Counted from the first letter of the stretch, positions 32,790 to 41,333 are shown. The stretch: 53,049 bases of DNA from Gemmatimonadota bacterium (GCA_029262115.1 JAJCZZ010000103.1:1-53049); one strand, 5' to 3'. A program made the numbers and translations. Notes: generated by a model not told the origin, from the sequence alone.

Positions 32790-34577
32790 ATGAAGTTCTC
32801 GCGAATCCTTCGGACCCTGAGCGTCGTAGCGCTCGGCGCTGTCGCGACGGCAGCCTGCGGAGACGACGATCCGGTCGTCGTCGTCGTGGCACCCTCCCCA
32901 CCGACCAACATCCAGGCGGCCGTGAATGGGGCGGCTGTCACCGTCACCTGGACCGCAGGTACGGGCGCGACCTCCCACCGGGTGGTCCTGACCACGTCCG
33001 GGGAGTCGGATCGGACGGAGACGACCACGGGCACGACCGCGGACTTCGCGGGACTCACGCAGGGCAGCACCTACGCGGTGCAGGTCTTCGCCGTGAACTC
33101 GGCAGGTGAGGCGGGATCGTCGGTGACGCTCGCGGAAATCGAGGAAGCCGAGCCGACCTTCGTCGTGGTGGAAGGCGACGTCCTGACCAACACGACGTGG
33201 ACCGCGGACAAGGTGTGGGTGCTTCGTCAGCCCACCTTCGTGGGCACGGATTGCGGCACGGACGGGAACAAGGCCGGCTGCGTTCAGGCCACGCTCATCA
33301 TCGAGCCCGGAACCACTGTGCTCGGTCGGACCAACCTGTCCCAGGGTGTGCGTGGCGCGTATCTCGTGGTGAGCCGCGGGTCGAGGATCATGGCGGACGC
33401 GACCGGTTCAGCCCGCGCTCCGACGGCCGAGGAAGTCATCGTCTTCACGTCGGACAAGCCTCGTGGCCAGCGCGACCGTGGCGACTGGGGTGGTCTCATC
33501 GTCAACGGCATGGCTCGGACCAACGCCGGTGACGAAGCGCAGGGCGAGGGCGACTCCGGCTTCTTCGGCGGCACCAACGACACGGACAGCTCCGGCATCC
33601 TCCGCGGCGTCCGTATCGAGTTCGCGGGCGACCGGGTAACGCCGTCCGACGAGTTGAACGGCCTTGCGCTCCAGGGCGTGGGTTCGGGCACGACGCTCTC
33701 CTACATCCAGATCCACTACAACGTGGACGACGGAGTCGAGCCCTTCGGTGGCACGGCCTCGATCGATCACCTGGTCGTGACCGGCATCGGTGACGACTCG
33801 GTGGATGGAACGGACGGCTACCGGGGCTTCATCCAGTATGTGATCGTCCAGCAGCGGGGGGACGAGGCGGACAACGGCATGGAGCTGTCGAACGACGGTG
33901 AGGACGCCGACGCGCAGCCGCGCTCCACGGCGGTCATCGCCAACGCGACGGCCGTCGGGGCGGACGAGGACTTCCAGAGCGGTGAGATCGCCGGCGCCAA
34001 CGGCGACCGGGGCGTACAGTTCCGCGAAGCCTCTCACTACCGGGTCTACAACTCGATCTTCCGGGACTTCGGCGACGCCGGCTTCTGTGTCGAGAACGGC
34101 GGCACGGTGGTCAACGCGAACAACCGCCTCGGGGGAGCGATGGATCCCCAGACCACGCTCGACATCCAGGGCTCGATCGTCTGGAACAACGCGGGCGCGA
34201 ACGACTCCGACGAGAACTTCGAGGGATGCTCGGGCTATACGACCGCCCAGAACAAGGCGTTCTTCCTCAACGCGGGTTGGAAGAACATGGTGGCCGACCC
34301 GAATCTGCGGGCCGGCTACAACAACATCGGCACGCAGAGCAGCCCGCCCGACATCATTGCGGCCGCGGCGCCGGCCGGATACTCGGCGTTCGACCTCAGC
34401 ACGATCGCCTACGACGGGATCAACCTGTTCGCTCCGGCGGACGGTCGCCGGCTCGAGTCGACCGACTACCCGGGTGCGGTCGCTCCGGGTACGGCCCTGG
34501 CGGACGCCTGGTACAACGGGTGGACCATCTGGTCGGTGGACGGCAGCGACTCACGTGCCAACGAGGCCGGAAACTAG
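32790..34577 (+). CDS. Large lipoprotein with fibronectin type III and beta-helix-like domain
   Basis: A 595-residue lipoprotein. Signal VVALGAVATAAC ends in Cys-23, followed by an acidic GDDDP linker. A fibronectin type III-like domain covers about 35-115 (PPTNIQAAVNGAAVTVTW). The rest is a repetitive beta-rich region with the family segments DWGGLIVNGMA, GVRIEFAG, NGLALQGVGSGTTLSYIQIH and GDDSVDGTDGYRG. This domain type is commonly found next to TonB receptors in Bacteroidota and related phyla. The 60-base gap to the receptor gene suggests one operon. It probably sits on the outer membrane and captures ligand; the ligand is unknown. Confidence 0.88.
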   Translation: MKFSRILRTLSVVALGAVATAACGDDDPVVVVVAPSPPTNIQAAVNGAAVTVTWTAGTGATSHRVVLTTSGESDRTETTTGTTADFAGLTQGSTYAVQVFAVNSAGEAGSSVTLAEIEEAEPTFVVVEGDVLTNTTWTADKVWVLRQPTFVGTDCGTDGNKAGCVQATLIIEPGTTVLGRTNLSQGVRGAYLVVSRGSRIMADATGSARAPTAEEVIVFTSDKPRGQRDRGDWGGLIVNGMARTNAGDEAQGEGDSGFFGGTNDTDSSGILRGVRIEFAGDRVTPSDELNGLALQGVGSGTTLSYIQIHYNVDDGVEPFGGTASIDHLVVTGIGDDSVDGTDGYRGFIQYVIVQQRGDEADNGMELSNDGEDADAQPRSTAVIANATAVGADEDFQSGEIAGANGDRGVQFREASHYRVYNSIFRDFGDAGFCVENGGTVVNANNRLGGAMDPQTTLDIQGSIVWNNAGANDSDENFEGCSGYTTAQNKAFFLNAGWKNMVADPNLRAGYNNIGTQSSPPDIIAAAAPAGYSAFDLSTIAYDGINLFAPADGRRLESTDYPGAVAPGTALADAWYNGWTIWSVDGSDSRANEAGN

Positions 34578-34612
34578 ACGTGATCGACTGGATCTCTCGG
34601 CGTGAGCGCTGA

Positions 34613-35116
34613 ATGCGACCGACGATGAGGCGGGTCTGGACCCTGGCCGCGCTGGTCGCCCTTGGCGGCTGCCTTACGGAGGAGTCCAACACCCCGCTCT
34701 CTGGAGACAGCGCCTCACCCTAGGCGCTGTCCGAGTCGGTCCTTTCGGCGATCGCGTCGGCGGATCGGGACGAGGTCATGTCCCACGTCCTGACGCGGGA
34801 CGAATACGAGACGTTCATCTGGCCCGAACTGCCGGACGGTGAGTACACTCCGTTCGACTTCGTGTGGGGACTCGCGGACGCGAACAACCGCAAGGGCCTG
34901 CGCCAGGCGCTCTCGACGTATGGAGGGCTTGGCCTGGAACTCGTTTCCGTCACCTTCACCGAAGAGCCCGAGGAGTACGAGTCGTTCCGGTTGCATCCGG
35001 GCGTCCAGGTGAAGGTCCGTCGGTTGGACGACGGACGCGAAGGTGTGCTCCCGACATTCGACGTTTTCGTCGAGTACGGGGGAACGTGGAAGTTGATGAA
35101 CCTGGACGAGCTCTGA
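34613..35116 (+). pseudogene. Small lipoprotein gene interrupted by an in-frame amber codon
   Basis: From ATG 34613 the frame encodes a lipoprotein signal (RRVWTLAALVALGGC, lipobox Cys about residue 20) and an acidic/Ser-rich linker, then meets TAG at 34721-34723. The same frame continues without further stops to TGA at 35116. The continuation has normal codon use and a folded-looking sequence (LSESVLSAIASADRDEV, then YETFIWPELPDGEYTPFDF). Without the TAG it would be a 167-residue lipoprotein. It may be a recent nonsense mutation, an assembly error, or read-through. It lies between the large lipoprotein and the LeuA-like gene. Internal ATG 34778 could restart a 112-residue cytosolic product. 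Confidence 0.75.
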
Positions 35117-35162
35117 TCCGTGGGTGGAATCCTACGCGTCCAGTTTCGTCGAGAGGTGAAGG

Positions 35163-36395
35163 TTGAACGACAAGGAGCTCATTTACGACTGGAATCGTGC
35201 GCCCCAAGCGTTCGACTGGTCGACTCTGAAGCAGGTAGAGCTGGACGACGAGACCCTGCGCGACGGGCTGCAGAACCCTTCCGTGGTCGATCCCCCGATC
35301 GGCGACAAAATCCGCCTTCTCCATCTCATGGACGAGCTCGGCATCCACACGGCGGACGTCGGACTGCCGGGTGCCGGCCAACGACAGGTGGACGCGGTCA
35401 CCGCGCTGACGAAGGAAATCATATCCTCGGGTCTGTCGATCGAGGCGAACTGCGCGGCCCGCACCATGGTGGCGGATGTGCGGCCGATCGCGGAGATCTC
35501 CCAAGCCGTCGGGATCCCGATCGAAGCCTGCACGTTCATCGGCTCCTCTCCCATCCGTCAGTACGCGGAGGGGTGGACGCTCGAGCGGATGCTGAAGACC
35601 TCCGAGGAGGCCGTGACCTTCGCCGTTCGGGAGGGCCTTCCCGTCATGATGGTCACCGAGGACACGACGCGGGCCGACCCGGAGGTGCTCAAGCAACTGT
35701 ACGGCAGGGCCATCGAGTGGGGGGCGAAGCGGCTGTGCATTGCCGACACGGTCGGACATGCGACGCCCCACGGAACCCGGGCGCTGGTCCGCTTCGTGAT
35801 CGAGGAGATCGTGGAGCCTTCGGGCGAGGACGTGGGGGTCGACTGGCACGGCCACAGGGATCGCGGGCTTGGGCTCGCGAACACGCTCGCGGCCATCGAG
35901 GCGGGCGCGACCCGCGTGCACGGAACCGCCCTCGGAATCGGCGAGCGATCCGGCAACACCGAAATGGAGTTGATCCTCGTGAATCTGGCGCTGGAGGGGG
36001 TGCACAGCGGTTCGTTGCACGGCCTTCCCGAGTACTGCGCCCTGACGAGCGAGGTGTGCCAGGTCCCGATCGTGCACGCGCAGCCAGTGGTCGGGGAAGA
36101 CGCGTTTCGTACGGGCACGGGCGTCCACGCTGCGGCCATCATCAAAGCCGAGGCCAAAGGCGATGCCTGGCTGGCGGACCGGATCTACTCCGGTGTGCCC
36201 GCCTCGCTGGTGGGTCGCCGCCAGCAGATCGAGATCGGGCCGATGTCGGGCCTCAGCAACGTGAAGTACTGGCTCCGGGAACGCGGCCTCGACCCGGACG
36301 ACGCGAACCTCGTGAATCGCATATTCGAAAAAGCCAAGGCCACCGATCACACTCTCTCCGAGGAAGAGCTCGACGTCCTCTGTCGCGGCGGCTGA
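35163..36395 (+). CDS. DRE-TIM metallolyase: 2-isopropylmalate synthase / HMG-CoA lyase-like
   Basis: A 410-residue TIM-barrel enzyme. The signature DDETLRDGLQNPS (about 28-40) provides the metal-binding Asp and catalytic Arg; the second metal-site pair is in DWHGHRDRGLGLAN, about 225-238, followed by VHGTALGIGERSGNTEME. These are typical of LeuA, homocitrate and citramalate synthases, which condense acetyl-CoA with a 2-oxo acid. The C-terminal allosteric LeuA dimer domain of full-length isopropylmalate synthases is absent, so the exact substrate is uncertain. The TTG start is preceded by AGAGGTGAAGG. It lies just before the phosphate cluster but has no evident functional link to it. Confidence 0.82.
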   Translation: MNDKELIYDWNRAPQAFDWSTLKQVELDDETLRDGLQNPSVVDPPIGDKIRLLHLMDELGIHTADVGLPGAGQRQVDAVTALTKEIISSGLSIEANCAARTMVADVRPIAEISQAVGIPIEACTFIGSSPIRQYAEGWTLERMLKTSEEAVTFAVREGLPVMMVTEDTTRADPEVLKQLYGRAIEWGAKRLCIADTVGHATPHGTRALVRFVIEEIVEPSGEDVGVDWHGHRDRGLGLANTLAAIEAGATRVHGTALGIGERSGNTEMELILVNLALEGVHSGSLHGLPEYCALTSEVCQVPIVHAQPVVGEDAFRTGTGVHAAAIIKAEAKGDAWLADRIYSGVPASLVGRRQQIEIGPMSGLSNVKYWLRERGLDPDDANLVNRIFEKAKATDHTLSEEELDVLCRGG

Positions 36396-36453
36396 CATGT
36401 GAGTCAGGCGGGACGAGGCCGACGACGGGCGTGGGCCTTCCGTTCAGGATTCG

Positions 36454-37224
36454 ATGAGCGCTCTCGCGACGTCAGCCATAGACTTGATCATGCAATCCGC
36501 CGATTCGTCTCCAGCCGTTCCGCGCGTGCTCGTCGTCGAAGACGAGCCCGACATCGCCGCCCTGATCGCCTACCAACTCACTCGGGAAGGATTCCGGGTG
36601 GAGACGGCCGGCACCGGCACGGCGGCTCTCCAGGCGGTCGGGCGGGAGGTGCCGGACCTCGTCGTCCTGGACCGGATGCTCCCGGGCATCACCGGGGACG
36701 AAGTGCTGCAGCGGCTGAAAGACGAGCCGGGCACGGCGTCGATTCCCGTCCTCGTGCTCACCGCCAAGCGTGAACAGGAGGACCGGATCAAGGGCTTCGA
36801 ACTGGGTGCCGACGACTATCTGACGAAGCCCTTCAGCCCCCGCGAACTCGTGCTCCGGGTTCAGGCGATCCTGCGTCGGCTCAAGGAGACGGGCATCACG
36901 TCGGGCGGAAGGATCCTCCGCGCCGGCCCGATCCGCATGGACGTGGCGGCGCATCAGGTGTCTCTGGACGACGGCGAGCTGAATCTCACGCCGACGGAAT
37001 TTCGACTTCTCCAGGCGCTCATGGAGCGTCGGGGCCGGACGCAGAGCCGCAAACAGCTTCTGGAGAAGGCATGGGACGTCGAAGCGGGGGTCTCGGATCG
37101 CATCCAGACCCGCACGGTCGACATGCACGTCCGGCGGTTGCGGAGCAAGCTCGGCGAAACCGGAGATTGGATCGAGACCATCCGGGGCTTCGGGTACCGG
37201 CTGAAGGTTCCGGAGGGAACGTGA
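36454..37224 (+). CDS. phoB: PhoB-like OmpR-family response regulator
   Basis: A 256-residue regulator. The receiver domain has the acidic pocket E29-D30, phospho-acceptor D73 (VVLDRMLPG) and K125 (LTKPFSP). The winged-helix DNA-binding domain covers about 155-250, with the TPTEFRLLQAL and RTVDMHVRRLRSKL recognition helix and IRGFGYRL wing. It is the likely activator of the Pho regulon because of its neighbours: porin, PhoR-like kinase and pst genes. A second start at ATG 36490 (MQSADSS) is possible. A 6-bp hairpin directly follows the stop. Confidence 0.9.
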   Translation: MSALATSAIDLIMQSADSSPAVPRVLVVEDEPDIAALIAYQLTREGFRVETAGTGTAALQAVGREVPDLVVLDRMLPGITGDEVLQRLKDEPGTASIPVLVLTAKREQEDRIKGFELGADDYLTKPFSPRELVLRVQAILRRLKETGITSGGRILRAGPIRMDVAAHQVSLDDGELNLTPTEFRLLQALMERRGRTQSRKQLLEKAWDVEAGVSDRIQTRTVDMHVRRLRSKLGETGDWIETIRGFGYRLKVPEGT

Positions 37225-37225
37225 G

Positions 37226-37240
37226 CTGGGAACATCCCAG
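37226..37240 (+). terminator. Short hairpin after phoB, weak terminator candidate
   Basis: CTGGGA (37226-37231) and TCCCAG (37235-37240) form a perfect 6-bp stem with a 3-base loop two bases past the phoB stop. A CCCCTTTTG stretch follows 7 bases later. The stem is short and the T-run only four long, so termination would be partial at best. It may separate phoB from the porin transcript, which has its own Pho-box-like sites. Confidence 0.3.
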
Positions 37241-37274
37241 CGCGGCCCCTTTTGCCGACAATTGTGTCGCGAAC

Positions 37275-37345
37275 GTGTAACACACAGGTAACGGCGGTCC
37301 GATTTGCGGTGACGTTTGTTGAGATAGGGTCACGAGACGGTAACA
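37275..37345 (+). promoter_or_regulatory. Two Pho-box-like direct-repeat pairs upstream of the porin gene
   Basis: Pair one has GTAAC at 37277-37281 and 37288-37292 (GTGTAAC-N4-AGGTAAC, 7+4+7). Pair two has GTCAC at 37329-37333 and GTAAC at 37340-37344. Each pair has exact 11-base spacing. This is the geometry of PhoB boxes, whose E. coli consensus half-site is CTGTCAT/CTGTMAY. The neighbouring phoB and phoR genes make phosphate control of the porin likely. No good -10 is visible at the expected place. Confidence 0.6.
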
Positions 37346-37439
37346 TTCCGGCGGTCCTGGGCGACGCCGGTCATCGGCCAGGCTCATGGGATCTCCACGG
37401 TTACGCCGAGGAGATCGACACCTCTCCAGGAGTTCTTCC

Positions 37440-38492
37440 GTGATCCGGTCCCTTGCGCTTCTCACGTCTGCTCTGGCGGTCCTTTCAGCGCCCGTAGCGT
37501 CCCAAACCGTGCTTTCCCGTGCCTCCGAGTCGATCCGAATCGGTGGGCGCCTGCACACGCAGTACGCCGCCTCCACGGTGGAGGCGGCTGACAACGACTT
37601 CTTCTTCCGGCGGGCCCGCATCATCGCGGATATCACCATCAACGACTTCGTGAGTGCGCGGATCCAGCCCGACTTCGCGGGCGGCACGGCCAAACTTCAG
37701 GATGCGTACATGACGTTCGCGTTCTCCGATGCCTTCGAGCTGTCGATGGGACAGTTCAAGCTGGCCTTCGACCTGTTCGACCTGGCCAGTTCGACCGATC
37801 TCTCGCTCATCGAACGGGATGGCCGGGTCGCGGGGGTGAGTTCGTGCCCCGGCGTGGGCGGCGCGTGCTCCCTGACCCGCTTGTCCGAGAAGCTCGAATT
37901 CGCCGGTCGTGACCAGGGCATTCGTTTGGAGGGAGAGCAGGGCAGCCTCGAGTATATGGCCACCTTGACGAACGGGACCGGGGCGAATTCGAGCGACGAG
38001 AACGACGCGAAGTCGGTATCGGGTCGCCTCTCGATCGGGGCCACCGAGAACGTTCGTATCGGCGGGGCGGTCGCCGCCCACGACTACGTGAAAGCGAATG
38101 AGGAGAACGGTACGGCTGTCGCGTTTACCGTGGACCTGGAGGTCGGCACGTGGCGCGACGGACTCCACGGCCAGCTCGCGTTCACGCGCGGCGACAACTG
38201 GAAGGTGCTCGACACTGGCGGAGACGAAGCCAGCTTCAGCGCGGTTCAGGGCTGGGTCAGCTACTACGTGGCCACGTCGAGCCCCCGGGTCGTCGGAGTC
38301 GAGCCGCTCGCTCGAGTTTCGTTCGCCGACGGGGACGGCGACACGGCGGACGATGGCGCGGTCATCTTCACCCCGGGCCTGATGCTGTACGTCGGCGGGA
38401 AGAACAAGATCGGCTTCAATGTCGACGTGTTCTCGCCGCAGACGGGCGACACGGAGTATTCGTTCAAGGTGCAGTCCTTCCTGTACTTCTGA
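37440..38492 (+). CDS. Phosphate-selective porin O/P-type outer-membrane porin
   Basis: A 350-residue protein with a signal peptide (RSLALLTSALAVLSAPVASQ, about 3-22) and a beta-barrel sequence starting IRIGGRLHTQYAAS, with the family-typical FFFRRARIIADITINDFVSARIQP-like strands and an aromatic C-terminus (FLYF). The OprP/OprO family forms anion channels for phosphate and polyphosphate. The GTG start has an AGGAG site at 37428-37432. It is placed between the PhoB-like and PhoR-like genes, directly downstream of two Pho-box-like pairs. Selectivity for phosphate is inferred from context. Confidence 0.87.
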   Translation: MIRSLALLTSALAVLSAPVASQTVLSRASESIRIGGRLHTQYAASTVEAADNDFFFRRARIIADITINDFVSARIQPDFAGGTAKLQDAYMTFAFSDAFELSMGQFKLAFDLFDLASSTDLSLIERDGRVAGVSSCPGVGGACSLTRLSEKLEFAGRDQGIRLEGEQGSLEYMATLTNGTGANSSDENDAKSVSGRLSIGATENVRIGGAVAAHDYVKANEENGTAVAFTVDLEVGTWRDGLHGQLAFTRGDNWKVLDTGGDEASFSAVQGWVSYYVATSSPRVVGVEPLARVSFADGDGDTADDGAVIFTPGLMLYVGGKNKIGFNVDVFSPQTGDTEYSFKVQSFLYF

Positions 38493-38541
38493 TGCTGACG
38501 GTCGGGGGCCTTCCGGCTCCCGGCCCCGAGGAGCGAGGCGA

Positions 38542-40266
38542 GTGCGACTGAGGATCCACCACAGGCTGTTTGCCGGCTTTCTCGGTGTGGTTGGTCTGTC
38601 CGTGGTGCTCATGGTCGTGCTGGTCGGCCAGGGACTCCGCAGAGAGCTGACCACGACGTATCAGGATGAGCTTCGACGGCAGCTCGCCCTGGCGGCATGG
38701 CTCACCAGTTCTTCTCCCTCGACGCCCCTGGGCGAGTTGGCCCGTGGGATCACGCGGCGGGTCGGGTACCGGGTCACGTTCATCACACGCGACGGAGTGG
38801 TAGTCGCCGACTCCTACGTCGACTCCGATGCGCTCGCGTCCGTGGAAAACCATGCGGACCGCCCCGAGATTGTCGCGGCGCGTGAGGGCGATCTGGTGTT
38901 TTCTGAGCGCCGGAGCGCCACGGTGGGGGAACAACTGCTCTACGGCGCCGTCTCCGTTGAACACTCCGGTCGCTCTCTGGTCCTGCGGATCGCCGCTCCA
39001 CTGGCCGAGATCGAAGCGACCGTGGGGCGGGTCCAGGGCACGATCGCGCTGTCGGGACTCCTGTCGATGGCGGTCGCCCTCGCCATCGCCTACCTGCTGT
39101 CGATGGCGCTGACCCGGCCCATTGTCCGGATGGCGGACCAGGCTCGTCGGTCGGCCCTCGGCGGAACGAATGCTCGGCTGCGCCCGCCGGGCGGCGTGAC
39201 CGAGTTGGAAGAGCTGGGCATGGCGTTCAATCGCCTCACCGACGAGCTGGCGGCCCGACTGAGCGAGCTTCGATCCGAGAGAGATGAGATGCAGGCGCTC
39301 ATCGACTGCATGGCCGAGGGCGTGGTGGCTCTGGACGACGAGGCGCGCGTCCTCCGGACGAACCGCGCGGCGGCGACTCTCCTGGATCTCCCGCGTGACG
39401 CGACGTTCGCGCGACTGGGCACACTGATCCGCCACCCGGATCTTCGCTCTCTGCTCCTCGAGTCCGTCGACGAGCCGGTGCAGGCACGCGAGATCGAGAT
39501 CGGCGGGCGCCACCTCTTGGTTTCGTCTCGGCGGTTGGACTCCGGAGGCGCGGTCACGACGCTGCTGGACGTGTCCGAGGTCCGCCGGCTCGAACAGGTG
39601 CGGCGGGACTTCGTCGCGAACGCGTCCCACGAGCTCAAGACGCCCTTGACGTCGATCCGGGGCTTCGCGGAAGCGTTGCTCGAGGAGGAGCCGCCGCCGG
39701 AACTGCGGGCGCACTTCCTCTCGTTGATTCGCAACAACACGCTCCGTCTCCAGCGTCTCGTCGACGATCTCCTCGATCTGTCCCGCCTCGAGTCCGGCGG
39801 ATGGGTGGCGCGGTTGGAGGACGTGGTGCTCGCGGATGAGACGGCCCAGGCGTGGGAACCGTATGCCGCGGCCGCCGCGGAGAAGGGAGTCGAGCTTGCC
39901 GTGGACGCCGATGTCAGCGTGCGAGCCGACGGCGCCGCGGTTCAGCAGATCCTCCGGAATCTCCTCGAGAACGCACTCCGCCACACGGACGCCGACGGCA
40001 CCATCCGTGTGGGCGCGTATCGGACGGACGACGGGGGCACGGTCCTTCAGGTATCGGATGACGGCGAAGGGATCCCCGGCAAGGCGTTGGAGCGGGTTTT
40101 CGAGCGGTTCTACCGCGCCGATTCGTCGAGGGCGCGCGACTACGGTGGTACGGGCCTCGGCCTCGCAATCGTACGCCACCTCGCCGATGCAATGGGAGCG
40201 GTCGTGTCGGCCGAGAGCCAGTTGGGGCGCGGCACCACCGTGCGAGTGGCGTTCCCCCCCGATTGA
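38542..40266 (+). CDS. phoR: PhoR-like sensor histidine kinase
   Basis: A 574-residue inner-membrane kinase. TM1 is at about 10-31 and TM2 at about 167-190, enclosing a ~135-residue periplasmic domain. A HAMP-like linker (about 190-240) and a PAS domain (about 250-345) precede the HisKA box NASHELKTPLTSIRG with phospho-acceptor H363. The ATPase domain has the NLLENALRHT N-box and the DDGEGIPG and GGTGLGLAIV motifs. It should phosphorylate the PhoB-like regulator under phosphate limitation, with Pst/PhoU giving the inhibitory signal. The large periplasmic domain differs from the small one in E. coli PhoR. GTG start with GGAG upstream. Confidence 0.9.
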   Translation: MRLRIHHRLFAGFLGVVGLSVVLMVVLVGQGLRRELTTTYQDELRRQLALAAWLTSSSPSTPLGELARGITRRVGYRVTFITRDGVVVADSYVDSDALASVENHADRPEIVAAREGDLVFSERRSATVGEQLLYGAVSVEHSGRSLVLRIAAPLAEIEATVGRVQGTIALSGLLSMAVALAIAYLLSMALTRPIVRMADQARRSALGGTNARLRPPGGVTELEELGMAFNRLTDELAARLSELRSERDEMQALIDCMAEGVVALDDEARVLRTNRAAATLLDLPRDATFARLGTLIRHPDLRSLLLESVDEPVQAREIEIGGRHLLVSSRRLDSGGAVTTLLDVSEVRRLEQVRRDFVANASHELKTPLTSIRGFAEALLEEEPPPELRAHFLSLIRNNTLRLQRLVDDLLDLSRLESGGWVARLEDVVLADETAQAWEPYAAAAAEKGVELAVDADVSVRADGAAVQQILRNLLENALRHTDADGTIRVGAYRTDDGGTVLQVSDDGEGIPGKALERVFERFYRADSSRARDYGGTGLGLAIVRHLADAMGAVVSAESQLGRGTTVRVAFPPD

Positions 40267-40285
40267 GCCTCCTGCGTCCGGGCCC

Positions 40286-40301
40286 GTTACTTGTATGTTA
40301 C
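40286..40301 (+). promoter_or_regulatory. Pho-box-like direct repeat upstream of pstS
   Basis: GTTAC at 40286-40290 is repeated exactly 11 bases later at 40297-40301, about 85 bases before the pstS start. This core is the reverse complement of the GTAAC repeats upstream of the porin. The same core with 22-base spacing occurs upstream of the TonB receptor. Direct repeats at 11-base spacing are typical of PhoB/PhoP operators. A TATGTT at 40294-40299 overlaps the repeat and could be a -10, so activation versus overlap is unresolved. Confidence 0.5.
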
Positions 40302-40385
40302 CGAATCGTCGCAGACCCGACCCTGAACACACATATGCTTCGTCGACTCCCTATTTACCTCTTTAGATCGAGAGGCAAAAACCTG

Positions 40386-41333
40386 ATGAGACTCAAGTCA
40401 TCCGCGACCGGCATACTCACGCTTTCCGTTCTCCTGCTTGGTGCCTGCGGCGGAGACGCGGGCGGCGATGGCGGTACGGCCCTCCGAGGCGAGGTGGTCA
40501 TCGACGGTTCATCGACGGTCTTCCCGGTGGCCGAGGCGGTCGCCGAGGAGTTCCAGAAGGAGAACCCGCGAGTTCGGGTCTCCGTGGCGCTGTCGGGCAC
40601 CGGCGGTGGCTTCAAGCGGTTCTGCGCGGGCGAGACCGATCTGTCCAACGCGTCGCGCCCCATTCGCGAGAGCGAGATCGAAGCGTGCAGAGCCGCCGGA
40701 ATCGAGTTCACGGAGCTGTCCGTGGCGTGGGACGGACTTTCCGTGATCGCCAATCCGTCCAACTCGTTCCTCACATGCCTGACGGTGGCGGAACTGGCGC
40801 GCATCTGGGGGCCCAGCTCTCCGGCGCGTACCTGGCGGGACGTGCGCTCGGAGTGGCCGGCCGATGAGATCCGTCTCTACGGGCCCGGCACGGACTCCGG
40901 CACCTTCGACTACTTCACCGAGACCGTGAACGGCGAAAGCGGCGCGAGCCGTGCCGACTATCAGGCGTCGGAGGACGACAACATCCTCGTCCAGGGCGTT
41001 TCGGGTGACGACAGCTCGCTCGGCTACTTCGGGTACGGCTACTACTCCCGGAACCAGGACCGCTTGAAGCTGATCGCGGTCGACGGCGGGAACGGCTGTG
41101 TGACCCCCACGGACGAGACCATCGCTGACGGATCGTACGCGCCCCTGTCGCGACCGCTGTTCGTCTACGTGCGCCACTCGGCGCTCGAGAGGCCGGCCGT
41201 GCGGGCCTACGTCGAGTACATGCTCCAGAACGCGCCGGAGTTGGTTCCGGCCACCGGGTACCATGCGCTTTCGGTGGAAGAGTACCGCGCCGAGATGGCG
41301 GAGTTGCCCCGGACCACCGACGCCGCGGGCTGA
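40386..41333 (+). CDS. pstS: Phosphate ABC transporter substrate-binding lipoprotein
   Basis: A 315-residue phosphate-binding protein. The signal LTLSVLLLGAC has a lipobox Cys at residue 21. The mature protein opens with VVIDGSSTVFPVAEAVAEEF, whose Ser/Thr residues bind phosphate, and has the further ligand motifs SGTGGGFKRFCAGETDLSNASR and GTDSGTFDYF. It delivers phosphate to PstCA. ATG 40386 puts the signal at the N-terminus; the longer frame from 40263 adds non-signal residues. It is followed by pstC-pstA-pstB-phoU with almost no gaps. Confidence 0.95.
   Translation: MRLKSSATGILTLSVLLLGACGGDAGGDGGTALRGEVVIDGSSTVFPVAEAVAEEFQKENPRVRVSVALSGTGGGFKRFCAGETDLSNASRPIRESEIEACRAAGIEFTELSVAWDGLSVIANPSNSFLTCLTVAELARIWGPSSPARTWRDVRSEWPADEIRLYGPGTDSGTFDYFTETVNGESGASRADYQASEDDNILVQGVSGDDSSLGYFGYGYYSRNQDRLKLIAVDGGNGCVTPTDETIADGSYAPLSRPLFVYVRHSALERPAVRAYVEYMLQNAPELVPATGYHALSVEEYRAEMAELPRTTDAAG

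Noticed and set aside
34721-34723. Amber codon recoding (alternative genetic code or pyrrolysine)
   Set aside because: Other genes in the window end normally at TAG and no pyl genes are present. A single interrupted gene is better explained by mutation or error.
34956-36398. Minus-strand open frame of about 480 codons opposite the LeuA-like gene
   Set aside because: The plus-strand enzyme has clear DRE-TIM signature motifs in order; the reverse frame has none.
38464-40332. Minus-strand open frame of about 620 codons opposite phoR
   Set aside because: The plus strand encodes a full histidine kinase with all boxes. The reverse product has no coherent motif.
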